A DNA stretch of 48,820 nucleotides from Alphaproteobacteria bacterium. Its GTDB lineage: Bacteria > Pseudomonadota > Alphaproteobacteria > Rhodospirillales > Rhodospirillaceae. The stretch's first letter is position 1. Every line of letters starts with the position of its first letter. The stretch lies in NCBI GenBank assembly GCA_012103295.1, contig WLXB01000011.1:1-48820 (forward strand), written 5' to 3'. The notes below the pieces were generated by a model that was not told where the DNA came from, searched no databases, and was given only the letters and a program-made list of their open reading frames with translations. Shown here in pieces: positions 9,269 through 16,002 of the stretch. The position numbers were made by a program, and so were the translations under genes.

Positions 9269-11017
9269 TTAGCGCTGCGCGAGCACGTCAAAAACAGAAC
9301 CGCCGTGTGCGATGCCTACGATATGGCATTGATGCCATAGAGCATAGAACAGCAGCACCCACGCTGGAAACGCTGTCTGAGGCTTAATCGTCCGAAACAA
9401 ATGTTCTACGGCTTCAGGGTCGCAGCAGGCCACAACCCCAGCCTGCTGAGAAACAAGTGGCGCAAGGCGATCGGCCTGCGGCTCGATCCATTGCCCCACA
9501 GGCACCGAAAAACCGCGTTTACGAGAAAACGGTTGCGCCTCGGGCAAGGCCTCCGCCAGCCACTGACGTACGGTCCACTTGCCAAGCCTGCCGCGTATTT
9601 TGTCTCTATCCAGCATGTTGAACCCGAATGCTGCGAGCCGGTCATCAAGGAACGGGACACGCCCCTCTATACCGTGGGCCATGAGACAACGGTCAACTTT
9701 GGTCAAAAGGTCTTGGGGTAGCCAATGGGCAACATCCAATGCCTGCATCTTCTGCAGGCGGTTCCACGGCTTGATCTTAAATGCGGCTTCCGATGCGTTA
9801 AGAGTCTGGCGCCATCCAAGAGAACGCTGTCGGAGAACACCTGTGCGTCCAACACCGTCTCGTGACCACGGATTTTTGCGAAAGGGCCAGGGCAGGCGTC
9901 CTGCCCTATACCGGCCGTATCCGGCGAACACCTCGTCCCCACCCTCACCAGTCAGCACCACCTTCACATCTTGTGCGGCCGCTTTTGCCAACAGGTACGA
10001 CGGCACGATCGCGTAATCCGCGACAGGGTCATCCATACAGGATGCCATAGCCGGTAGGTATGCCCAGAAATCTTCCTGCGATATTTCAATGGCCCGATGG
10101 TCAGCCTTGGTCGCTTTGGCGACAACGGCAGCCTGCTCTCGTTCATCATGAACAGCGCCACCAATAAAACCAGCCGTGTAGGCGATGACTGGCCTGTCTT
10201 CGAGCCGCGTCATGGCTGCCATGACGGCAGCCGAATCGACCCCGCCAGAAAGAAAAACACCGTAGGGCACGTCTGAGCGGCGGTGATCACTGATCGAGTC
10301 CATCCACAAAGCATCGAAAGCCTGAACCGTATTTGAATACGGAACCGCCTCCTCGGACAGCGGATCTAAGCGAGACCGGCTAACTAGTCGTCCATCTCGC
10401 ACCACCAATGTCTCGCCGGGTTCAACCTGCCGGATTCCTTTAAGCGCCGTTTCTGAACCGGCGGAGAACTGCATGGCCAGCAATTCATCGCGGGCCTGTT
10501 CATTGAGTTGAGGATTTAAAACACCGGCGGCGACAAACGCCTGGGGCTCGGACGAAAACCAAAAACCGTCTACCGTCTCAGCAAAGTAGAGCGGTTTTAT
10601 ACCGAACGGATCACGCGCTAGGATAAGGCTCTTGTCGCGAGGGTCATACAATGCAACGGCGTACATTCCTCTAAGGCGCCGCGCAAACTCGATCCCGTGT
10701 CGAAGATAAAGGTGCAGAATTGATTCGTTATCACTACCGGTACGAAATTCGCGTTGGGAAAAGTCACGTCTGACTTCAAGGTCATTGTAAATTTCGCCGT
10801 TTGCGACCAGAGCAACACCTTCGTCCGAAACAAAGGGTTGCGCACCATTAACCAAATCAATAATTGCGAGGCGGGTGTGGACCAATCCAATACGATCGGC
10901 AACATGCACGCCTTCGCCGTCTGGTCCACGGTGCTGTAGCGCCGCCTGAAATTCGGAAAGAACTTTGTCGCCTTTCTGAAAGCCAGCCTTGGTCATGCCT
11001 CCGGCTATGCCGCACAT
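9269..11017 (-). CDS. asnB: Asparagine synthetase-type glutamine amidotransferase
   Basis: A 582-residue enzyme with an N-terminal Ntn glutaminase domain beginning at Cys2 (MCGIAGG), RGPDGEG, and NGEIYN at 73-78. The C-terminal ATP-pyrophosphatase/synthetase domain has the SGGVDS loop at 257-262, and later GEGGDEVFAGYGRYR and DRCLMAHGIEGRVPFLDDRL. Glutamine ammonia is transferred to an activated carboxylate, classically aspartate to asparagine. It lies 18 bp downstream of a glycosyltransferase and in the same strand run as two others. In that context AsnB-like proteins often amidate sugars or sugar acids in surface polysaccharides. The motifs alone cannot separate true asparagine synthesis from glycan amidation. 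Confidence 0.9.
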   Translation of the reverse strand: MCGIAGGMTKAGFQKGDKVLSEFQAALQHRGPDGEGVHVADRIGLVHTRLAIIDLVNGAQPFVSDEGVALVANGEIYNDLEVRRDFSQREFRTGSDNESILHLYLRHGIEFARRLRGMYAVALYDPRDKSLILARDPFGIKPLYFAETVDGFWFSSEPQAFVAAGVLNPQLNEQARDELLAMQFSAGSETALKGIRQVEPGETLVVRDGRLVSRSRLDPLSEEAVPYSNTVQAFDALWMDSISDHRRSDVPYGVFLSGGVDSAAVMAAMTRLEDRPVIAYTAGFIGGAVHDEREQAAVVAKATKADHRAIEISQEDFWAYLPAMASCMDDPVADYAIVPSYLLAKAAAQDVKVVLTGEGGDEVFAGYGRYRAGRLPWPFRKNPWSRDGVGRTGVLRQRSLGWRQTLNASEAAFKIKPWNRLQKMQALDVAHWLPQDLLTKVDRCLMAHGIEGRVPFLDDRLAAFGFNMLDRDKIRGRLGKWTVRQWLAEALPEAQPFSRKRGFSVPVGQWIEPQADRLAPLVSQQAGVVACCDPEAVEHLFRTIKPQTAFPAWVLLFYALWHQCHIVGIAHGGSVFDVLAQR

Positions 11018-11035
11018 ATACTTATACGATACCGG

Positions 11036-12085
11036 TTATTGTTCTGGAGCGGCCTCGCCGCCACCTGCCAAGACATGGCGCAAATAAGCGAGATACTCTG
11101 GAATCACAGTTGATTCCGCATGCGAGCTTGAAAAGGTTGAGGCTCCGGCGGCGGCTATGCGTTGAGCAAAATCTGTATCCTGGTTTAGCCACTTAATTGC
11201 CTCTGCAAGGCTACGGACGTCTTCGACCGGAACGAGAACACCATTTTCTCGATGCTTAATAAGAAGACCAGGCCCCATCGAGTCTGCCGCGATAATCGGT
11301 TTATCGCACGCCCAAGCCTGGAGCACCTGTTCACCAATATCATCCTGGCGCGCCGGACAGACCACGATGTCAGCCGCCGCAACGAGAGACATAACATCCC
11401 CTTGAACGCCGACAAATCGCGTCCGAGGTTTGATACCAATCTCTAGCGCCCTTTCTTCGAATTTCTTGCGGTCTGGTCCATCGCCGACAACCCACAGGTA
11501 GTGCCCAGAGATTCGAGCTATTGCCTCCATTAGGATATCCAGGCCGTGCTCTACATCTAAATTCCCAACCACCACCACTAGTTTTGCGGTGTCCGGAGTA
11601 AAAAATGTCTTGCGGTCGATTGCGCGAATTGCGTCGGACTTCACGACTGGCGGCAAAAGAGTCATGCTTTCCTTCGACCACCCGGCCGCAACAGCACGGT
11701 CGACGCGCTGTTGGCTCAATGCGAACAGGTGGTTGCAGGTTTGAAATTTGGCGGCGGGAAAATCGTTTGTGACATATCCGATGTGTCGGGCAGAGCCCTG
11801 CACAACTTGGCTCGAGACATCTGGCGTCCAACTTAGGACAAGATCGGCACCAAACGACCCAATCTCGTTATTGAGTCGGCGTTTACTTGAAAAGTCGAAT
11901 CGCGCCCTAAATGGCAACTCTAAAGGCTCAAGACCCGCTGACTTCAGGCGAGTCATACTTTCTGAATTACTACCAATAACGACGCGCTGCGCCACATCGT
12001 GGCGCGATAGAGCCACAACTGTTTGCTCGAAAGCCCGTTCCATGGCGCCGTCTACGGCGGTGGACATGGCATGCAGTATTCTCAT
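11036..12085 (-). CDS. Glycosyltransferase family 4 (GT-B fold)
   Basis: Predicted 349-residue GT-B glycosyltransferase. It begins MRILHAMSTAVDGAMERAFE and has the C-terminal nucleotide-sugar half with KLVVVVGNLDVEHGLDILMEAI, YLWVVGDGPDRKKFEERA, FVGVQGDVMSLVAAADIVVCPA and GEQVLQAWACDKPIIAADS; the acidic residue usual in EX7E motifs lies in that last part. The reading frame is open to 12286, but the extra 67 codons overlap the end of the next gene and look non-coding, so I place the start at the ATG at 12085. A GAGGGG stretch lies about 15 bp upstream, rather far. It is the fourth-last gene of the tight minus-strand run and presumably adds a sugar to a lipid-linked or LPS-type glycan. Confidence 0.85.
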   Translation of the reverse strand: MRILHAMSTAVDGAMERAFEQTVVALSRHDVAQRVVIGSNSESMTRLKSAGLEPLELPFRARFDFSSKRRLNNEIGSFGADLVLSWTPDVSSQVVQGSARHIGYVTNDFPAAKFQTCNHLFALSQQRVDRAVAAGWSKESMTLLPPVVKSDAIRAIDRKTFFTPDTAKLVVVVGNLDVEHGLDILMEAIARISGHYLWVVGDGPDRKKFEERALEIGIKPRTRFVGVQGDVMSLVAAADIVVCPARQDDIGEQVLQAWACDKPIIAADSMGPGLLIKHRENGVLVPVEDVRSLAEAIKWLNQDTDFAQRIAAAGASTFSSSHAESTVIPEYLAYLRHVLAGGGEAAPEQ

Positions 12086-12194
12086 GGGCCGTACACCCAA
12101 TTCCCCTCTGCCGACAATTGCGTGGTCTGCCGCCCCCCCGGGTATCAATCCTAACCACTGCTTCGGCAACAATCTTATAACAGGGTCTGTGTCA

Positions 12195-13097
12195 TCAATC
12201 CAAAACCGAGTTAATGCCGGCGACGACGTCATCGATTTCAAGGTCTGAAATACAGGTGCGACCCTGTTTTTCCGGGGCCTGTACAACGGCTACGCGCATT
12301 CCCCAAGGCTTATACAAATCTGCGCGTGTCGGCCCGAAGAGCGCAACGGTCGGAACGCCGGTCGCCGCAGCGAGGTGGGCAAGGCCGGAATCGTTGGCGA
12401 TCGTTACCGCACACTGCGATAGCGCCGCAGCAACACACTGAAGATTTGAGCACCCAGCAAGAATTGTAGATCTGCCTTCAGGCAATGATTTGGCGATCTG
12501 ATGGAGCACCGGTCGGTCTTCTTCGGCACCGACGAGGAGAAAATTAGCGCTGGAAAATTTCTGGTCAACGCGAATAAGAGCAGCAGCCAAAGCGGAAAAT
12601 CTATCCGCTGGCCATGTCTTTTCAGGGCGAGCAGCGGTTGGGCATAGCGCAATAATCAACCCATCATTGGGCAGTAGCGCCTGAGCTTTTGCCTGTTGGT
12701 CAGCTGAAACCCAAAGTGTCGGTGGCGAAGGCGGTGTTAAATTGAAAAGCTGGCTCAGCAACTCGACACGATGAGAACGATGGTCGTCAGGTCCGAGGCG
12801 GTACCGGCGCTGCGTGCGAACCAAATAGGGAATTAGTGAGCGGCGCAAATCAACGACGATATCCCAGCGCTGTTTACGCACCTCATTCCACAATCGAAAC
12901 CAATGCCCGCTGAACGTCGTTTTTGATAACACGATGACGCGATCAAGTCCGGGAACGGCCGTGAATAGACTTTCGGCCAACGGGCCACAGGCGACCGTGA
13001 CACGGGCCCCTAGGTTTTGCTTGAGAAGGTGACTGAGTAAACCGGTCGAGATCACCGCGTCACCAATTCGGGTCGCTGTGATAAACAAGATTCTCAT
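12195..13097 (-). CDS. Glycosyltransferase family 9 (heptosyltransferase-like)
   Basis: A 300-residue protein of the ADP-heptose:LPS heptosyltransferase family (GT9). It opens MRILFITATRIGDAVISTGLL, the usual family N-terminus, and has the donor-site region TIANDSGLAHLAAATGVPTVALFGPTRADLYKPWG. Family members transfer heptose or a related sugar to the inner core of lipopolysaccharide or to other lipid-linked acceptors. It sits 18 bp downstream of one GT4 gene and upstream of another, so it is very probably co-transcribed with both. Whether the donor is ADP-heptose cannot be told from sequence. No canonical waa cluster surrounds it. Confidence 0.9.
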   Translation of the reverse strand: MRILFITATRIGDAVISTGLLSHLLKQNLGARVTVACGPLAESLFTAVPGLDRVIVLSKTTFSGHWFRLWNEVRKQRWDIVVDLRRSLIPYLVRTQRRYRLGPDDHRSHRVELLSQLFNLTPPSPPTLWVSADQQAKAQALLPNDGLIIALCPTAARPEKTWPADRFSALAAALIRVDQKFSSANFLLVGAEEDRPVLHQIAKSLPEGRSTILAGCSNLQCVAAALSQCAVTIANDSGLAHLAAATGVPTVALFGPTRADLYKPWGMRVAVVQAPEKQGRTCISDLEIDDVVAGINSVLD

Positions 13098-13115
13098 GTC
13101 ACTCAGGTGCCGTCC

Positions 13116-14207
13116 CTAGAGCCACAATTGGGTAACAATATCCGCCGCTGACACCCACGTCCTTCGGCGGTCTATTGCGGATGCCGCTTCGTTGAGAGAA
13201 GCGTACACACCATCATCTGAGAGCAACTGAAGAGCGACGTTGGCGAAGGCTTCATCGTCAGGAACAACAAATCCGGTTTGTCCGTTGACGACCACGTCCT
13301 CCACCCCACCGAGGTTGCGCGCCACCGCTGGAAGACCGGCCGCCTGACTGTCGCGCAGGGTCCAGCATGCAAAGTCACGCTGATGACCGGGGTACAGATG
13401 GACTCGCGAGCGCCGGTAGGCCTCGGCCATGATGCGATCACCCTTAGGTGCGGAGACTTCCACATTTGCAGCGGCACAAGCTTTGACCAAGTCCAAGACC
13501 GGCTTGATTGGATCGGGCACCTCTTCGTCGGCGAGACCTTTTGCGAGCACGGTTGAGTACACTGTCAGCTTGGCTTCGGCCATCGCTGGATGAATTTTCT
13601 CACGCCACAGTTCTAATACGTTGGTCAAGCCATGCAGCGGGTGAGTCGTAACAACCGCGTGGGGTGGCGGAAGCTCGTCTGCGTCTTCACTTTTTTCTGT
13701 CTCATCAAGTGGGATCGCGGGGTGATTGGCATCGGGATACGGGTCGCTGCCTTTTTTCTCTGGGAAAAAAGACTTGGTTACGCCCGGCGAAGCAACCACC
13801 GCCGACAGACGCCCACCATAAGCCTCCGCTTGGCGCTCGGTCAGAAACAACAGTCTCGGAGCATAGGAGGCGAGGAGATCGGCATTGTGAGCATTGCCCA
13901 GGTATTTGGGATCGCCTGGCACCCAAAGCACTCTGGTGTCGACACGACGCACACCACCAAGCAATTCAGGATTTCTCAAAGCGATCAAAACGTCGGCGTC
14001 ATGAGGACGGGTGCTGTCCCAGGGCCGCCAGCGCGCACCCTCAGCCATAAGGGCATGCTTGCAGCGGTTGGTTACGGTGACCGTGTGGCCCGCCTTAGCC
14101 AGCGCCCCAGCTAAGGCCGCAAAGGCCTTCTCCGCCCCACCGAGTGGCTTGGCTGCCGCGGTGAAACCGTCAAAGGGTACGGAGTCGTCAAACATCACGA
14201 TATTCAT
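13116..14207 (-). CDS. Glycosyltransferase family 4
   Basis: A 363-residue GT-B glycosyltransferase and the first gene of the five-gene minus-strand run. The N-terminal acceptor half has PLGGAEKAFAALAGALAKAGHTVTV, with the glycine-rich loop that contacts acceptor or phosphate. The C-terminal half has GDRIMAEAYRRSRVHLYPGHQRDFACWTLRDSQAAGLPAVARNLGG and VVNGQTGFVVPDD. An Asp-Glu-Lys-rich insert (about 150-172) separates the halves. The start is the ATG at 14207; the divergent neighbour is YgfZ, with a 136-bp gap that must contain both promoters. Substrate unknown; a surface-glycan role is inferred from the linked GT9, GT4 and AsnB genes. Confidence 0.87.
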   Translation of the reverse strand: MNIVMFDDSVPFDGFTAAAKPLGGAEKAFAALAGALAKAGHTVTVTNRCKHALMAEGARWRPWDSTRPHDADVLIALRNPELLGGVRRVDTRVLWVPGDPKYLGNAHNADLLASYAPRLLFLTERQAEAYGGRLSAVVASPGVTKSFFPEKKGSDPYPDANHPAIPLDETEKSEDADELPPPHAVVTTHPLHGLTNVLELWREKIHPAMAEAKLTVYSTVLAKGLADEEVPDPIKPVLDLVKACAAANVEVSAPKGDRIMAEAYRRSRVHLYPGHQRDFACWTLRDSQAAGLPAVARNLGGVEDVVVNGQTGFVVPDDEAFANVALQLLSDDGVYASLNEAASAIDRRRTWVSAADIVTQLWL

Positions 14208-14343
14208 GGGTGCGGTTTATACCTGCCTCAGAGACAAAGTTCCAAACAAACAGAACAGCCAGACGTGCTTGTCCTTGCTCTCCCGTATTTTGAGACTACA
14301 TTCGAAGGAGCAACAGCTCGCCCCACCACAAGACTAGGCATTG

Positions 14344-15252
14344 ATGTCCGCTCCACACTTTACCATCCTGAAGAACCGCGCGGCTCTCTCCATATCCGGC
14401 GACGACGCCCTTAGCTTCCTACAGGGGCTGGTGTCCAACGATGTTGAACGCGCCTCAGAGAGTCGGGCAATTTGGGCTGCGTTCCTGACGCCTCAGGGCA
14501 AGTTTCTCCACGAGTTTATGATTGTCGGCCTTCCCGGTCGCCTAATCCTTGATTGCGAAGCGGACCGTCGAGATGATTTGTTGACCCGACTAAAACGCTT
14601 CCGGATGCGCTCCAAAGTCGAAATAGAAGAAGACAACAGCCTGACCATTGCCGCGGCCTGGGGTGAGAACCAACCTTCGTCATATGCATTGTCATCTGAC
14701 CCCGGGGCAGCGGCGCAAATTGATGGCGGCGTTGTATTTCGCGATCCGAGACTGGCCGATGCCGGACTTCGCCTCATTGCTGCCCCTGACACCCTAGAGC
14801 AATCACTTAGGAGTGCGGGATTCATAGAGACAGATCAGGCTCAGTACGACGCCCATCGCATCGCCCTTGGGTTACCGGATGGAAGTCGCGATTTAGAAGT
14901 CGAGAAGGCATTGCTCCTTGAGAACGGGTTCGATGAATTGGGCGGCGTCGATTTCCAAAAAGGGTGTTACATCGGTCAGGAGTTGACGGCTCGCACCCAC
15001 TATCGTGCCCTTATTAAGAAGCGCCTCATCCCAGTTGCCATAGATGGTGAAGCTCCGGCGCCCGGCACGACTCTCACCGTCGACGGCAAGGATGCCGGAG
15101 AAATGAAAACATCGTCTGGCGCGCGCGGCTTGGCGCTCGTCCGATTAGCAACATGGCGTTCAGCCTCTGACGGCTTGCTCACGGGAGGCAGTGCAAAACT
15201 GCGGCCTAAGCCAAACCCCTGGATGAAACTCCCAGTAGAGGCGGAAACATAA
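14344..15252 (+). CDS. ygfZ: YgfZ/GcvT-like folate-binding protein (Fe-S cluster related)
   Basis: A 302-residue GcvT-fold protein. The family signature K-G-C-Y-x-G-Q-E is present as KGCYIGQELTARTHYR, with Lys206, Cys208 and Glu213; this cysteine is required in E. coli YgfZ. The N-terminal FLQGLVSNDV block is also typical. YgfZ family members bind tetrahydrofolate and help to maintain or repair iron-sulfur enzymes such as MiaB. The start is the ATG at 14344; an in-frame TTG sits immediately before it at 14341. The stop TAA abuts the ATG of the next gene, so the two are translationally linked. Confidence 0.9.
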   Translation: MSAPHFTILKNRAALSISGDDALSFLQGLVSNDVERASESRAIWAAFLTPQGKFLHEFMIVGLPGRLILDCEADRRDDLLTRLKRFRMRSKVEIEEDNSLTIAAAWGENQPSSYALSSDPGAAAQIDGGVVFRDPRLADAGLRLIAAPDTLEQSLRSAGFIETDQAQYDAHRIALGLPDGSRDLEVEKALLLENGFDELGGVDFQKGCYIGQELTARTHYRALIKKRLIPVAIDGEAPAPGTTLTVDGKDAGEMKTSSGARGLALVRLATWRSASDGLLTGGSAKLRPKPNPWMKLPVEAET

Positions 15253-16002
15253 ATGAAACGCGCAATCTCGATCATTTCTTTCGTTGCGATGGCGATGACA
15301 CCGGCTAGCAATAGCGCGGCGGCTGTTGAACTCGTGCCGGTTTTGGTCGTTGGGGCTACGGCTCAATCCGCACCAGAAATCATCACCCAAGCTCTAGACG
15401 AAGGGCGACGCGTTACAGGACTCGCCCGTTCACCGGAACGCATTAAGATAAGCCACCCGAATTTCACGGCTGCGCGCGGTGATGTCTACGACGTGGATAG
15501 TTTAGCTGACGCGCTGATCGGTGATGAGGTGGTAATTTCTCTCATCGGCCCGTCTTACGTACCCGGCAAAGAAGTCACTTCAGTTGACCTATATTCCGTC
15601 GGTACTGCATCGATCATCACGGCCATGCGGCGCAAAGGAAATGGCCGGCTGATCGTTACCAGTTCTGGCGGTGTAGAGATGATCCCCGCGGAAAAACCAA
15701 CCAATGGTGGGTTCTCAGAAAATTTCGTCTGGATGAAACGCGGTCAGTATCAAGACATGCAACGGATGGAACGGATTGTCGCCAACAGTGATTTGGAATA
15801 CATCGTTTTGCGGCCACGAGGATTTAGAGATGCCCCGCAAAAAAACAATCTCCTGATTTCCGACGGCATTCCAACGCCGAATCCATCAAGCATTCTCAGC
15901 TACACGGATTTCGCCACTCTGGTTTTGTCACTGACCGTGGGTGACCGGTATCTCAATCGCGCAATTGGGGTCTATACGAACGAGTTTGAAACGACGGACT
16001 AG
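15253..16002 (+). CDS. NAD(P)-binding Rossmann (NmrA/atypical SDR-like) protein with predicted signal peptide
   Basis: A 249-residue protein whose N-terminus MKRAISIISFVAMAMTPASN followed by SAAA looks like a cleavable Sec signal peptide, while the remainder is an NAD(P)H-binding Rossmann domain of the NmrA type: LVVGATAQSA, GDVYDVDSLADAL, VVISLIGP, GRLIVTSSGGVEM, MERIVANSDLEYIVLRPRGF. The usual GATGxxG nucleotide loop reads G34-ATAQSA40, so its second and third glycines are alanines. Exported Rossmann dehydrogenase-like proteins are unusual because free NAD(P) is cytoplasmic. It starts directly after the ygfZ stop and its TAG overlaps the PPDK stop in the shared CTAG at 15999-16002. Function is unknown; a prebound cofactor or a non-catalytic role is possible. 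Confidence 0.75.
   Translation: MKRAISIISFVAMAMTPASNSAAAVELVPVLVVGATAQSAPEIITQALDEGRRVTGLARSPERIKISHPNFTAARGDVYDVDSLADALIGDEVVISLIGPSYVPGKEVTSVDLYSVGTASIITAMRRKGNGRLIVTSSGGVEMIPAEKPTNGGFSENFVWMKRGQYQDMQRMERIVANSDLEYIVLRPRGFRDAPQKNNLLISDGIPTPNPSSILSYTDFATLVLSLTVGDRYLNRAIGVYTNEFETTD

Noticed and set aside
12086-12286. N-terminal extension of the second GT4 protein
   Set aside because: It overlaps the GT9 gene end and does not resemble a glycosyltransferase N-terminus; MRILHAMST fits as the start.
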